64,000 nucleotides of DNA from Planctomycetota bacterium (GCA_020425605.1 JAGQRH010000014.1:40942-104941), one strand, 5' to 3'. Positions 32,538 through 43,137 are shown, counted from the stretch's first letter. Translations and numbers: made by a program. Notes: generated from the sequence alone by a model not told the origin.

Positions 32538-33836
32538 ATGGCCGCAGAATTCATCGGAGCGGAAGACTCCTACCTGTTCCGTCATGCATTGATGCGCGAC
32601 GTGGCCTATGAGTTGCAGCTTCCGCGCGACCGGGCCGAGCTGCACATGCTGGTCATCGCCGCTTTTGAGGACACTCACGGCGACCGCCCGCCACTGCCGG
32701 TGCTCGATCCCCGATCAACCGGCGCATGGCACAGGCACTCGTTGGATCCTTTTGCGGCCGAACTCGCTGCGCACGCCGAGTTGGCCCTGCTGGCCGGAGG
32801 CACGCCGCACCAGCGGGACGTCTGTCGCCTCTACCTGCATCGCGCGGCCGGCCATGCGCTGGACGGCTTCCAGAACGTCGCAGCGGAGACACTTTGGGCA
32901 AAGTTGGCGGACTACTACGACGGCTGGAAGAAACTTGAGTGCATGCGCCTGGCCGCCGCACCTCTCGCGGACACTTCAAGGCACGCGGCAGCGATCGAGC
33001 GTTTGGAAGTCGCGCTGGCACTCGCGCGCGAGTCCGGTGACCGCATGTCTGAAGGCTCACTGTTGGCCGACATCGGTAGCGCGGTGGGCTCACTCGGGCG
33101 GCGCGAGGAGAGCATTTCCCAGCTCGAGCAGGCATTGGGGATCGCGCGTGCTGAAGACGACATTCGGACGCAAGCCAAGGTGCTCGCCAATCTGGCAGTC
33201 CGGCACGTTGAGCGGGGCGAATACGAGCGCGGGGAAGAGCTTGACCTGGAAGCCATCAAGCTCTTTCAAGAGATGGGGGACAAACAGCGCGAAGCACGCG
33301 TAATCAGCAATCTCACGAACGTCTACTCATTCAGCGGCAGGATCGAGCAGGCGGAGAAAACCTGTCGCAAGGCCCTCGCACTGGCGCGGGAGATTGCGGA
33401 CAAGCGCGTCATGGGGTTGGCGCTGAGCAATCTGGCCGGACTGCTTGAGCACCAGGGTCAGTTCGAACACGTGGAGGAGTACTATCGCGAGGCGGCGGAC
33501 CTGGAGCATGACATCGGCAACCCGGCCAGCGAGTCGTTTACATTGGGGAAGCTTGCAAACCACCTGATGCAGATCGGCGCGCTCGAGAAGGCAGCATCCG
33601 TGCTGACGCGCGCAGAGGATTCGTTGCAGGGAAGAGAACTGCCCGAAATGTGGTACATCACTCGCTGCAGGCGGGGCATCTACCTCGCCATGACCGGCGA
33701 TGCAGCCGGTGCCCGGAAAGCGTGGGATGATGGCACGGCCGGGCTCACGCGTCTGCAGCGCACAAACTACCTCCGGCGCGCGGTTACGGAGATGAAAGAG
33801 CGTTGCTCACAGGCCGGCGTGCCGCCGCTGGAATAG
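32538..33836 (+). CDS. TPR-repeat protein, paralogue of the 4154-5281 product
   Basis: 432 residues. The N-terminal module DSYLFRHALMRDVAYELQLPRDRAELH aligns with that of the other TPR protein (YLFRHAVVRDAAYNLLP). The remainder has at least six TPR units with repeats such as AKVLANLAVRHVERGEYERGEE, ARVISNLTNVYSFSGRIEQAEK and GLALSNLAGLLEHQGQFEHVEE. No NTPase or DNA-binding domain. As in the paralogue, the C-terminus ends with a helix MKERCSQAG / MKQTVPGG. Cytoplasmic scaffold of unknown partner. Confidence 0.78.
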   Translation: MAAEFIGAEDSYLFRHALMRDVAYELQLPRDRAELHMLVIAAFEDTHGDRPPLPVLDPRSTGAWHRHSLDPFAAELAAHAELALLAGGTPHQRDVCRLYLHRAAGHALDGFQNVAAETLWAKLADYYDGWKKLECMRLAAAPLADTSRHAAAIERLEVALALARESGDRMSEGSLLADIGSAVGSLGRREESISQLEQALGIARAEDDIRTQAKVLANLAVRHVERGEYERGEELDLEAIKLFQEMGDKQREARVISNLTNVYSFSGRIEQAEKTCRKALALAREIADKRVMGLALSNLAGLLEHQGQFEHVEEYYREAADLEHDIGNPASESFTLGKLANHLMQIGALEKAASVLTRAEDSLQGRELPEMWYITRCRRGIYLAMTGDAAGARKAWDDGTAGLTRLQRTNYLRRAVTEMKERCSQAGVPPLE

Positions 33837-33856
33837 GCTTGCACCAAATGGAGAGA

Positions 33857-33878
33857 GGGGAGGCCTTTCGGCCTCCCC
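33857..33878. terminator. Bidirectional terminator between convergent genes
   Basis: GGGGAGGCC (33857-33865), loop TTTC, GGCCTCCCC (33870-33878). Perfect 9-bp stem. Confidence 0.7.
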
Positions 33879-33910
33879 CTTCTGGGTTTGCGCTTGGTGG
33901 TCAGGCTGAC

Positions 33911-36900
33911 CTAGGAGGGATTCCTGCGCGCCGCGCGAACTCGCGTGGCGATGACAAGCAGAGCCAGTGCACCCAGTAGCAGGCCCCACGTGCTGTCAAT
34001 TTCTACTCCGGCCGTCGAGCATCCGCCGCCACTGTCGCCGCCGCCGGAGTTCGTGCCGGTAGTCGTGCTTGCGAACCCGGACACCGTGAAGGTGTACGCG
34101 CCTTCGTTGGCGTCGTTGTTCAGGATCTGGAGTTGAAAGGTGAAAGAGCCCACCGCGGTCGGCGTAACCTGGATGTCAAATGTCGAGCTGCTGCCGACCG
34201 TGATGGTTGAAGAAGGCTGGGTGGTCACTGTGACCGTCGCGTTGGTCGGCCCAAGCACCTGTACTGCCGGCGTGCCGGTCAGCAGCAGGTCCATATTGCC
34301 GTTGTTCTGAATGGTCATGGTGTAGTTGGCAGCCTTGCCCGGCTGGATGTTGCCGAGGCTGAAGACGCCGCCCTGCGCCACCGGCAGATTGGTGGGGTCG
34401 AGGACATCGATTTCTGGTGTCGAAAGGCCCGTGCCGCTGACGGTGAACGTATAGCTGCCCTCGTCGAGGTCATTGTTCAGGATCGTCAGCGTGAAGCTGA
34501 ACGCCCCGCTTCCCGGCGTGATCTCAACGACGAACGGCGCGAGGCCAGCCGGCGCAAGGCTTGTGACGGTTGGCTGCGTGATGACCGATGCAGTCACGTT
34601 GGTTGCACCCTGCAGATCGACAACCGGCGTGCCTGTCAGGTCGAGCGTCGAGTTGCCGCCGTTGACGATGTAGTACGTGTGCTGGGCGGTTACGTTTTCG
34701 GCCACGCCGCCGAGGGCATCAACCCCGCCGTCGGCGATCGAGGTGCCGGCCGGGCGCTGAACGTCGATTTCGGGCTCAGCCCCCGTGCCAACGATCGTGA
34801 TCTTGTACTGCGGTTCATCAGGATCGTTGCTGGGAATCAGCACCTCGACCAGGAACGTGCCGCCGGCAGTGGGGGTGATCTCAATGACACCCGAGTCCGA
34901 CTGGGTCGGGCTGAGCGTCGTTGTGGTTGGCTGTGTCGTGACGTTGACCGTGCAGTTGTATGAGTTGGTGATCTGGATGACAGGTGTACCGGTCAGGTCC
35001 AAATCGTTGGCCCCACTGGGCGCAACATTCGTGATGTCATAGGTGAACTGTACGGCCTGGCCGATCGGATTGATGCCGACGATATCGATGCCGTTGTGGG
35101 CAATTGAAGTGCTGCCACGAGAAACGTCGATGTCAGGCAGGACTTCCAGGAATACTTCGTCGAACCCAAGCCCGTCACCACCGGACCAGGAGGAGTCATC
35201 CTCACCTTGGAATCGCAGCACCATGTTCGCCGTGAAGTTCCAGCTTGCAGCAACGACCGCTGCGGAAACATCGATCATCTCGAGGTTCCAGCTGTTGTTG
35301 GTAGCGGACGCAGGGTCTAGATAGAGCAAAGATATCCAGGTCACGCCGCCGTCGTTGCTGAGGAAAACATTGTCGCCGTCGTCTGTCTCATCCGCATTGT
35401 CCGCCCAGGCGAAGCTCAGCGTGACGACGTCGGTAGCCGCATTGATGCCCGACATGTCGAATAGCAGATCGATTGCGCCCTCTGAGCGTGAGCTCGGGTG
35501 ATCGATACCGGCATATGCTGCTCCAGCATACGGAGAGAGTGAAGACCCGGGGGCGCCCACGACAACGTTTCCGTCGTTGGTGGTCACTTCGCTCGATACG
35601 ACGCCACCAGTGCTTGAAGCAACAGGGTAAAATCCTGCAGCGACCTGGGTTTTCATATTGCCGAGCGCGGTTTCAAATCCTGTATAGAAAGGTAACCCTG
35701 CCGGCTGAAGAATTGTCGCTAGCGGTCCACCGCTTACAGGGAAATTGCCATTTACACCGCCGGGCGTGGTCGTGATGCTGCCGGCCGCTGAAATCTCACA
35801 GCCAATGTCGGACGGCACGGTGGCGCCGCTGACAATGTCGATGCTCACGAATACCAACTCGCCTGTACTGTTGAGTTGCAGAAGCGGTGAGCCATTGAAG
35901 CTGGCCTGACCGGAACTGAACACGGTGCCGGCTCCGATCTGGGTGTCACCAGTGTTCAGTACGTTGTCACTGTTGCTGTCGACCCAGAGACGAACCGCAC
36001 TGATCTCGCTGTCAGCCAGTGATCCAAGCTTGTTGACGATGACATCGCTGACGGCCTGGTTCGAGTTGATTCCATCAAGAGTGAAGCTGCCAATCACGAC
36101 GTCCGTATCTCCAGGGCGTGCGATATTCGCGGCAACGCCGTCACCTGCGCTCACCAAGACCTGCGCCGCCGGGGCAAAGACACTGATGTCATCAATCAGC
36201 AGGTGATCGGAGGTCAGCGAATCAACCATCTGGAAACGGATGATCACCTGATTGGTGTAAGTCAGTGAAAGGTTTGAAAGCATCGTGCGCAGGTTGATTG
36301 ACTCCTGGTGCCAGATGCCTTCTGTGCCGCCCCCGTCAAACTGGTAGAGCGCGACTTCCCAGGTTGCTCCGCCGTTGGTGCTCAGGAATACGCCCTGGTA
36401 CGGGTCGGTCGCGGCGAGCGCGTCGAGGCCTTCGTCATTCCAGAAGAACTCAAGCATCAACGTGTCTGTTGCAATGCTGAAGGCCGACATGTCGAAACTC
36501 AATTCCATGCTGGTTGCGCCATTCCCACTACCGCCGAACATGTCGAGCATGCCGGTGCCGCCGTTGGCGCTGCTGCCTGCAACAGCACCCGTCGCGATCT
36601 GATAGTCGCTTGCACCGGTCGCTGCGCCCGTGCCCGGTGTTGAACCGACTGCGGTTACAGTAGGAATGTTCGACTGCGCCCCTGTTGCAAACGTGGCGTT
36701 GAAGTAGGGCTCAGGCAACTCGAAGTCCTGTACAAACGGGTAGGAAGTCGCCGGGGCCTTCAGTACGACCCTGTCCATGTCAACCGGGAATGAGCCGCCC
36801 ACGTAGCCGGGGGTCGTCGAAATGTCGCTGGCCATGTCGATGCTGAAAATGATCTCGGCCGGCACCGTCGCCGTGGCAGATACATCGGCGGTGACAAAGA

Positions 36901-38986
36901 GACGAATCGTTTCATTGTTGGTGTAGTTGCGGAGAGGCGAGCCGTTGAAGGCAGCTACGTTACCGGAAAGGGCTGAAACAGTGGAGCCCAGCTGCGTATC
37001 GCCGGTGTTGAAGACGCCATCCGTATTCGTGTCTTCCCAGAGCTTGACGTTTGACAGGTCGCTGTTGGCGATGCTGCCTGTCTGGAGAAGCGTGACGCCG
37101 TTCAGCGCCTGCGTCGAGTTGATCGAGAAGGTGTCAAATCCACCGACAAGGGTATCGGTCGCGCCCACCTGCGCCATCGACGTCAGGCCCGTGACCTGTG
37201 TGACTTTCAGGTGAGAGGTCGGGTCTTCGATATAGATGTCGTCGATGAGCAGATGATCGCTGGTGAGATTTTCGGCCAGCTGGAATCGGATCACCATCTG
37301 GTTCGTGTATGAAAGGCTAAGCGCGGTCATCGCGGCCGAGAGGTCCATGCTGACGTAGTTCCAGACACCGGTGTTGAGCGATGGTGGGAACTGATAAAGC
37401 GCCGCGCCCCATGTGGTGCCGCCGTCCGTGCTCAGGAATACGCCCTGCATAGGGTCGGTCGCCGCGAGAGGGTCAATGCCTTCATCGTTCCAGTAGAATT
37501 CGAAGCCCACGTAGTTGCTGGTCGAGAAGCCCGTCATGTCAAAAGCGAGGTCAAGGGTTGTCGCTCCTGTGCCCGTGCCACCGAACATGTCAAGCATGCC
37601 GGTGCTGCCATTATTCGGGTCGCTGCCGAGAATCGTACTGAAGCTCACTCCGTATCCGCTTGCGCCCGTTGTGGCGGCGCTCCCCGGCGTACTGGGGGGC
37701 GTTGCGGTAACAGTCGGGACCGTTTGAGCGCCTGTAGTGAATGTCGCGTTGAAGTATGGCGGGGCGGTCTCGAAGCCCTGGAGATATGGGAACGAGGTGA
37801 CTGGGCCGGAAATGTAAGCCAGTGTTCCCGTGACCGGATAGGTCGTCAGGTCCGTCTGTGCGCCGACATTGATGTCAGATGCCGAGCTGACCTCAGCGCC
37901 GAAGCTTGTGCCGGGCGCGAGGCCCGCGTTGATGTCGTAAGCCACGAGCAACCGATCACTGGCTCCGCTTGCGATGGTGTGGATCGGGGAGCCGGTGAAA
38001 GTGGCCTGGCCACTGGAGTAGGTTGTACTGCCGAGAGACGTGTCTCCGCCGTCGACAGAGCCGTCCTTGTTGTTGTCCAGCCACAGGGCGACGGCGGTGA
38101 TGTCCGAGTCGGAGATCGTGCCGGTCTTTGTGACAGTCAGAGACGTGATCGAAGTGCTGCCACCTCCGCTCGACACCGACAGCGACAAAGCAGTCAGGTC
38201 CGTTTGCGCGCCTGTATACAGGCCACCTGCAGACGATCCACCCATCACAAAGCCGTTCAGGGGCAACTCGGAGTTCATTCCAGCCTGGATCTCACCCTGG
38301 GTGCGGGCACTGGTCCAGAATCGGAATTCATCAACGGCGCCGTCCCAGTTGCTGGTCGAAGTCGGAGTGACAGCGCCGACAACCAGCGAGCCAGAGAGCA
38401 CCGACGTACCGCTTTGAACCGTGTCTATATTGCCGTCGAAGTAGACGGTCACGTTTCCGCCTACCGGGTCGTAAACGATTGCAAGATGTGTCCAGGTGCC
38501 GGCCGTCAGGGAGCCGGCAGTGGTTATGGAACCGGCAGTGCCGCCGAGGCTCGAAATGGACAGCGTGCCGCTCGTGTTCTGGAAGCAGCGGAACGATGAC
38601 GAACCGATTCCGAACAGGTATCCAAAGGCCAACGATGTCGGGCGAACCCAGCATTCGAGCGTCCAGGGATCGCTGGCTGTCAGGTTCGGAGACCAGCCCG
38701 TGTCAATTGCTCCGCTGGCGTTCGTGAAGTCGAGCGCGGCAGCACCGAGCTTGCCTGGTGAGATCCAAGTGGGCGCAGTGGTCGGCAGCGAGGCCGGATT
38801 GTTGCCCTGCCCCGGATTCGCGTCGTTCGCAGTCGTTGTGCCCGTCCCTTCATTCATCTTGTAGTAGATGACCTGAGGAGTTCCCTGCGCACCCAACACG
38901 GACGCACAGAGCAAGGCCAGCAAGATCAACCCGGCCACACGAGTCGGGCTGAAGTGAAACGTCGAACTGTTTGGAGCAGTAGTCAT
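33911..38986 (-). CDS. Giant surface protein with LamG, paired beta-domain and choice-of-anchor-D-like repeats
   Basis: 1,691 residues from ATG 38986 (AGAGGA upstream). Signal peptide, then a LamG-like sandwich (YKMNEGTGTTTAND, WTLECWVRPTS, WTHLAIVYDP). Next come repeats of two alternating units: one with LWVDSNSDNVLNTGDTQIG-like calcium-loop motifs (four copies, DxNxDGxxxxGD type) and one of about 190 residues with YPFVQDFELPEPYFNATF, GMLDMFGG, FYWNDEG and DHLLIDDI motifs (three copies). Four C-terminal units of about 110 residues begin EIDV and end in NDxxEGxYTFTVSG (choice-of-anchor-D-like). Tail GGGCSTAG, hydrophobic helix, RVRAARR. Probably an adhesin or matrix protein. Confidence 0.85.
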   Translation of the reverse strand: MTTAPNSSTFHFSPTRVAGLILLALLCASVLGAQGTPQVIYYKMNEGTGTTTANDANPGQGNNPASLPTTAPTWISPGKLGAAALDFTNASGAIDTGWSPNLTASDPWTLECWVRPTSLAFGYLFGIGSSSFRCFQNTSGTLSISSLGGTAGSITTAGSLTAGTWTHLAIVYDPVGGNVTVYFDGNIDTVQSGTSVLSGSLVVGAVTPTSTSNWDGAVDEFRFWTSARTQGEIQAGMNSELPLNGFVMGGSSAGGLYTGAQTDLTALSLSVSSGGGSTSITSLTVTKTGTISDSDITAVALWLDNNKDGSVDGGDTSLGSTTYSSGQATFTGSPIHTIASGASDRLLVAYDINAGLAPGTSFGAEVSSASDINVGAQTDLTTYPVTGTLAYISGPVTSFPYLQGFETAPPYFNATFTTGAQTVPTVTATPPSTPGSAATTGASGYGVSFSTILGSDPNNGSTGMLDMFGGTGTGATTLDLAFDMTGFSTSNYVGFEFYWNDEGIDPLAATDPMQGVFLSTDGGTTWGAALYQFPPSLNTGVWNYVSMDLSAAMTALSLSYTNQMVIRFQLAENLTSDHLLIDDIYIEDPTSHLKVTQVTGLTSMAQVGATDTLVGGFDTFSINSTQALNGVTLLQTGSIANSDLSNVKLWEDTNTDGVFNTGDTQLGSTVSALSGNVAAFNGSPLRNYTNNETIRLFVTADVSATATVPAEIIFSIDMASDISTTPGYVGGSFPVDMDRVVLKAPATSYPFVQDFELPEPYFNATFATGAQSNIPTVTAVGSTPGTGAATGASDYQIATGAVAGSSANGGTGMLDMFGGSGNGATSMELSFDMSAFSIATDTLMLEFFWNDEGLDALAATDPYQGVFLSTNGGATWEVALYQFDGGGTEGIWHQESINLRTMLSNLSLTYTNQVIIRFQMVDSLTSDHLLIDDISVFAPAAQVLVSAGDGVAANIARPGDTDVVIGSFTLDGINSNQAVSDVIVNKLGSLADSEISAVRLWVDSNSDNVLNTGDTQIGAGTVFSSGQASFNGSPLLQLNSTGELVFVSIDIVSGATVPSDIGCEISAAGSITTTPGGVNGNFPVSGGPLATILQPAGLPFYTGFETALGNMKTQVAAGFYPVASSTGGVVSSEVTTNDGNVVVGAPGSSLSPYAGAAYAGIDHPSSRSEGAIDLLFDMSGINAATDVVTLSFAWADNADETDDGDNVFLSNDGGVTWISLLYLDPASATNNSWNLEMIDVSAAVVAASWNFTANMVLRFQGEDDSSWSGGDGLGFDEVFLEVLPDIDVSRGSTSIAHNGIDIVGINPIGQAVQFTYDITNVAPSGANDLDLTGTPVIQITNSYNCTVNVTTQPTTTTLSPTQSDSGVIEITPTAGGTFLVEVLIPSNDPDEPQYKITIVGTGAEPEIDVQRPAGTSIADGGVDALGGVAENVTAQHTYYIVNGGNSTLDLTGTPVVDLQGATNVTASVITQPTVTSLAPAGLAPFVVEITPGSGAFSFTLTILNNDLDEGSYTFTVSGTGLSTPEIDVLDPTNLPVAQGGVFSLGNIQPGKAANYTMTIQNNGNMDLLLTGTPAVQVLGPTNATVTVTTQPSSTITVGSSSTFDIQVTPTAVGSFTFQLQILNNDANEGAYTFTVSGFASTTTGTNSGGGDSGGGCSTAGVEIDSTWGLLLGALALLVIATRVRAARRNPS

Positions 38987-39218
38987 TCGATTCCTCTTGT
39001 TAGCGGTCTCTCGTAGTGCCGCGGTTCCCAACACGCGGACACACTTGTTCGTAACGAGCCGGACCCACGGATTCCTTCCGTCTAGCGGCAGACTGAGGCA
39101 ATGCTGGGCCGATCATCGAAAGTTGCTTGCGCAACCAGCGTGCCAATGCGGTTGCGGAGTGGATTCGCAGGCCGTAAGTCGAGTGATCACTGAGGTTTGA
39201 GGACTTACGGCGCACCTA

Positions 39219-39230
39219 TTGACGCGTCAA
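39219..39230. repeat. Palindrome TTGACGCGTCAA, copy 3
   Basis: Same 12-bp palindrome as at 19522 and 19567, here 233 bases upstream of the giant surface-protein start codon. A fourth copy at 63240-63251 is inside a coding region and may be chance. Confidence 0.5.
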
Positions 39231-39269
39231 GAAGTGTGCGACAGGTGCGGAAGGACGGGCCAGTGAACG

Positions 39270-39297
39270 AGCATGATCGATCAAGATCGATCATGCT
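39270..39297. repeat. 28-bp perfect inverted repeat with four GATC sites
   Basis: AGCATGATCGATC (39270-39282), AA, GATCGATCATGCT (39285-39297). A two-base loop and four GATC tetramers. It follows the 3' end of the dual-ATPase gene (minus) but no T-run is present, so a simple terminator role is not clear. Confidence 0.6.
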
Positions 39298-39324
39298 GTG
39301 AGAAATGTCGCTCGAACGGGGGCG

Positions 39325-42300
39325 CTAAAGTTTTTCGAGAATTTCCAGCGACTCGCGAATGATCGGCGACGCGTCACGAGGGCCAAATCGAAGCCGTTTC
39401 GCAAGTGCAAGCGCCTCGGCAGCTGCTTCGTGCGCTTTCGCGGGATCACTGTTTGCCGAAGCACGCGCAAATGCGGCAAGCGTGCGGAACCAGTCACGGC
39501 CCTCACTGGACGTTTGGCTTCGCCAGAACAACTGGGCGGGTTTCAGGGCGGCCAGAGCATCGTCTGGGTTGCCTTGGGCAAGCAGCAGCTCCGCTCGTGC
39601 TACGCCAATGCCGGCAGACAACTCCTCATCACCGTCTGCGAGTGCAAGCGCTTCGTCGAGCAAGCGCTCGGCCGCTGCGTGGTTGCCGCGTCGGGACTCG
39701 AGTACGCCAAAACTTTCGGCGCAGACGCATTCAGTTTTCGTGCTGCTCTGGCGCCGGGCTTCTTCACGGCATTCGCGCAGCCAATGCTCGGCCTTCTCAA
39801 AATCGTCCAGCTCGACGTACATGAGCCCGGTATTCATCTGGTTCGTCATCATCGTGTGGCGGTCACCCAGGTCGCGAGCGAGCTGGTCGCATTCAAGGGC
39901 GTATGTGACGGCCTCGTCAAAGCGCCGCAGGCGTCTACAGACCAGCGAGCGATTGCCGAGCGACAGGGTGATCATTCGTTTGTCCATCAGCTCGCGATAG
40001 ATGGACTCGGACGCTGCGATCTGCTCGAGCGCGCTCTCGTTATCGCCGCGCTTCAGAAAGATGCTTCCGCGAATGCTGTGCACGAACGCCACGCCAGTGA
40101 GATCACCGCTTTGCCGAAGTACTGTTTCCGCCTGATGGCTGTACTTCAGGGCGTCGTCGAATCGGCCCATTGTGCCACAGGCAAGCGCCATCCGGGCGAG
40201 CACGCGGCCCGCGTTGTTTTCGTTGCCGAGTCTTTCGAACACCGGTAGTGCCTGCTCATGAAGCTGCTGGGCGATCTCAACGTTCCCAGCTGCGTACTCT
40301 ACACCGGCCATCTGAAACCGGCTCGTTGCGAGCAGCATCTCGTCATTGATGCGCTCAGCCATTTCCACAGCGCGGCGTGCCAGCTCGCTGGATTTTGACG
40401 GATCGCCCGCTTCATGTTCAGCCTGGCTTAGATTGGAGAGCAGCTTGGTGTGTTGCGGACTGTCTCGATCTCCTGCGGCCTCGAGTGCCTTGCGCAGTAC
40501 CGGAACCCTCGCATTGCCCGGGCCTCGAACGCGATACAGGTGGCCGAGCTCGTTTGCCAACTCGAGATGCATGTCGGTGCACTCGGGGTCCTCACGCCGT
40601 TCGAATGCCCAGTCTGCAGCAGCACGTAGGTTGGCGCGCGCATAGTCGAGCCGATCCAGCGCCTCCAGAGCGTCCTGTGTGTACGCGCGTCGGGTCCACT
40701 CCGTGCCGTAGCGCCGGTAGTACTTCGCGAAGCGGGCGGCGACTGCCTCGCGTTCGGCGTCATTGGCGAGCTTTGCCCAGCGCTCCGCGGCGTATTCGCG
40801 GATCAGCTGGTACATGTTGAAGCGCGTTTCATACGATGTCTCAAGCGCACGCAGCAGGCTCTTTTCACGAAGGCTCTGGATTACGTCCATCGGGGCGGGC
40901 GCGTCTGGAAATCTTGACAGGTCAAGTATTTCCTCTGCGGCATCGAGGAAGAAGCCCCCTCGAAACACCGACAGCTGCGCGAACGCCCAGCGCTCAACTT
41001 CATTGAGCAGGTCGTAGCTCCAGTCCAGCGTGGCGTGAAGGCTGCGCTGGCGAGGTTGCAGGTCGCGGCGAGATGACTTCAGCACTTCAAACAGCTTGTC
41101 GAGCCGCTCGGCGATCTGCTCAGGTTGCATGATCACCATCCGCGCCGCCGCCAGCTCAATAGCAAGCGGCATGCCCTCAAGGCGCAGGCAGATTCGTGCA
41201 ACCGCCGCGGCCGAGGTGGGGTTCAGCTTGAAGCCGATGTGATGCACGCGGGCGCGCTCAACGAACAGTCGTACCGCTTCGCTTTTGGCAATGGTATCCG
41301 GGTGTGCATGTTCTTGCGGAAGCGCCAGGGACTCCAGCTCGAACTCCTGCTCGCCTTCAATGCCAAGCAGCGCGCGGCTGGTCACCAGAAACACGATCTG
41401 CGGTGCCTGGCGCACCCAGTCCGCCACGGTGGGCGAGGCCACTTCCGCGACTTGCTCAAAGTTGTCGAGAATCAGCAGGCTGGGGGCGCGACTCCGCAGC
41501 ATGCTGCCAACGGCCAGTTCGGGTGACTGGTTTCCTGTCAACGGAACGCCCAAGGCTTGCGCCACAGCGTAGGCAACGCCCTCGACGTTGCGCGACTCTG
41601 TCAGGTCCGCGAACCACACTCCGCCTTCCAGCTCGCCGACGAGCAGTCGGCCGACTTCCCGTGACAGGCGCGTCTTGCCCGTGCCTCCGGGGCCGGTAAC
41701 CGTGATCAGGTTCGGCTTGCCGTTGCTGATCATCATGCGAAGTAGCTGGGTTTCTTTCTGACGTCCAATGAAGGACGTGCGCGGCGAATCGAGGTTCGTA
41801 TGCCGGTTGCGTTCCGCGAGCGGCATCGGCTCGATGGGGGCCTCTGCAACGACCGATTCTACCGGTCGTGAATCGGGCGCCTGGCCTCGTCGACATGCGT
41901 CAATGTCGATACGCAGCTTCTTGCCTTCTTCATGGATCAGCCCTAGCCGCAACGGGATCGGCTTGATGTGTCGCTGCCACTCGTTCACGAGCGCATTGTT
42001 TGTGGGCCCGTCGCCGCGCACCGCGCGCAGGCAGACGAGGACATCGTGGCGTGCAAACTTGTTGGTGCCGAGGTGGTCGTTGAACTTGAGCAGGAAGTCA
42101 GCCCACAGCCCGGAGTCCTCTGCGCCTGCCAGGTACAATTCGCGGAACGCATCAACGTAGCCGGCGCTCTTGTCGACCGGCGTCTCAAGCGGCTGTGCGG
42201 CATGAAGTGCAGCCGGCAGGTCCTGGACAATAATGGTTCTGCGCTCACCGGCCTGCGCGGATGCATAGGCCATGGCAGAGCGCAGCTCGCGGATGTTTCC

Positions 42301-42963
42301 CGGCCATGAGTAGTGTTCCAGGGCTTCGATCGCTTCGACTGAGATCGTCTTGTCCAGACCGGCTTCAGGCGCGAGGTTCTCGTCCAGGAAGTACCTTGCC
42401 AACTCGGCGATATCTTCGACGCGCTCGCGCAGTGGCGGAAGCGTGACGACAAACGAATTGATTCTGTAGTACAGGTCTTCGCGGAACTTGCCCGCAGCGA
42501 TCTGCGCCTTGAGGTCGTGGTTTGTGGCGCAGACCAGACGAACGTTGACGGGGATTTCGCGTGTCCCTCCAACGCGGCGAATCACGCCTTCCTCCAGAGC
42601 TCGCAGAAGTTTGGGCTGGATCTCGAGTGGAGTGTCGCCGATTTCGTCCAGGAACAGCGTTCCGCCCTCGGCTGCCTCGAACAGGCCGGCAGTATCCTTT
42701 ACTGCGCCGGTGAAAGCGCCGCGCATGTAGCCGAATAACTCGCTCTCGAACAAGTTCGCCTGGAACGTTGCGCAATTGAGGGATACCAGTCGCCCGCCGC
42801 GGTCTGACTTGCGGTGAACGTACTCTGCGATCACACCCTTGCCGGAGCCGGTTTCGCCGTAGATCAGTACCGGGGCCACCTGGCGTGCAGCCACGGAAGC
42901 GTCATCGAGTGCTTTTCGAAACGCGAGTGAGGTGCCAATCAACTGTGTAGATGCCTTCGGCAT
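39325..42963 (-). CDS. Fusion of sigma-54-activator AAA+ domain, NB-ARC/STAND ATPase and TPRs
   Basis: 1,212 residues from ATG 42963. Residues 6-250 are a sigma-54-type AAA+ domain: Walker A GETGSGKG (36-43), GAFTGA sigma-54 contact loop (82-87), Walker [11 protein letters not shown] (101-110), LYYRINSF and WPGNIREL. A linker with a small helical region follows. A second ATPase begins at about 395: FIGRQKE, Walker A GPGGTGKT (424-431), [24 protein letters not shown], as in AfsR/LuxR-type STAND proteins. From about 770 to the end are TPRs. There is no response-receiver and no terminal helix-turn-helix of the Fis type. Probably a signal-sensing transcription activator for sigma-54 polymerase; DNA targeting is unclear. 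Confidence 0.88.
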   Translation of the reverse strand: MPKASTQLIGTSLAFRKALDDASVAARQVAPVLIYGETGSGKGVIAEYVHRKSDRGGRLVSLNCATFQANLFESELFGYMRGAFTGAVKDTAGLFEAAEGGTLFLDEIGDTPLEIQPKLLRALEEGVIRRVGGTREIPVNVRLVCATNHDLKAQIAAGKFREDLYYRINSFVVTLPPLRERVEDIAELARYFLDENLAPEAGLDKTISVEAIEALEHYSWPGNIRELRSAMAYASAQAGERRTIIVQDLPAALHAAQPLETPVDKSAGYVDAFRELYLAGAEDSGLWADFLLKFNDHLGTNKFARHDVLVCLRAVRGDGPTNNALVNEWQRHIKPIPLRLGLIHEEGKKLRIDIDACRRGQAPDSRPVESVVAEAPIEPMPLAERNRHTNLDSPRTSFIGRQKETQLLRMMISNGKPNLITVTGPGGTGKTRLSREVGRLLVGELEGGVWFADLTESRNVEGVAYAVAQALGVPLTGNQSPELAVGSMLRSRAPSLLILDNFEQVAEVASPTVADWVRQAPQIVFLVTSRALLGIEGEQEFELESLALPQEHAHPDTIAKSEAVRLFVERARVHHIGFKLNPTSAAAVARICLRLEGMPLAIELAAARMVIMQPEQIAERLDKLFEVLKSSRRDLQPRQRSLHATLDWSYDLLNEVERWAFAQLSVFRGGFFLDAAEEILDLSRFPDAPAPMDVIQSLREKSLLRALETSYETRFNMYQLIREYAAERWAKLANDAEREAVAARFAKYYRRYGTEWTRRAYTQDALEALDRLDYARANLRAAADWAFERREDPECTDMHLELANELGHLYRVRGPGNARVPVLRKALEAAGDRDSPQHTKLLSNLSQAEHEAGDPSKSSELARRAVEMAERINDEMLLATSRFQMAGVEYAAGNVEIAQQLHEQALPVFERLGNENNAGRVLARMALACGTMGRFDDALKYSHQAETVLRQSGDLTGVAFVHSIRGSIFLKRGDNESALEQIAASESIYRELMDKRMITLSLGNRSLVCRRLRRFDEAVTYALECDQLARDLGDRHTMMTNQMNTGLMYVELDDFEKAEHWLRECREEARRQSSTKTECVCAESFGVLESRRGNHAAAERLLDEALALADGDEELSAGIGVARAELLLAQGNPDDALAALKPAQLFWRSQTSSEGRDWFRTLAAFARASANSDPAKAHEAAAEALALAKRLRFGPRDASPIIRESLEILEKL

Positions 42964-42981
42964 GTGTTCGCGGCTGCGCAA

Positions 42982-43083
42982 TTCCCAAGGCTGCACAGCC
43001 GATGAGTCTAGTCTAGCGGCAGTTCGGCAACTTCCCAACCTGGGAATCGCACTGGCAGGCAAAGGGATTGGGCAATTGCCCAA
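42982..43083. promoter_or_regulatory. Cluster of TTGGGAA / TTGCCCAA half-sites upstream of the dual-ATPase gene
   Basis: TTCCCAA at 42982-42988, TTCCCA-ACC-TGGGAA at 43032-43046 and the perfect 16-bp palindrome TTGGGCAATTGCCCAA at 43068-43083. The similar half-sites upstream of the start codon look like binding sites of a regulator, perhaps the gene's own product. An in-frame extension of the gene also runs through here without homology, so the upstream start at 43089 was not used. Confidence 0.45.
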
Positions 43084-43137
43084 GTGCATTTGCCGCCTTG
43101 AGCCGAGAAATGAGTGTGTGGAACGCGCGCTCCATTC

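Larger units (their letters stand above)
38987..39324. other. Intergenic region with palindrome copy and long inverted repeat
   Basis: Between the giant surface-protein start and the end of the dual-ATPase gene. It holds a third TTGACGCGTCAA (39219-39230) and a 28-base perfect inverted repeat (39270-39297). No gene is supported here. Confidence 0.6.
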
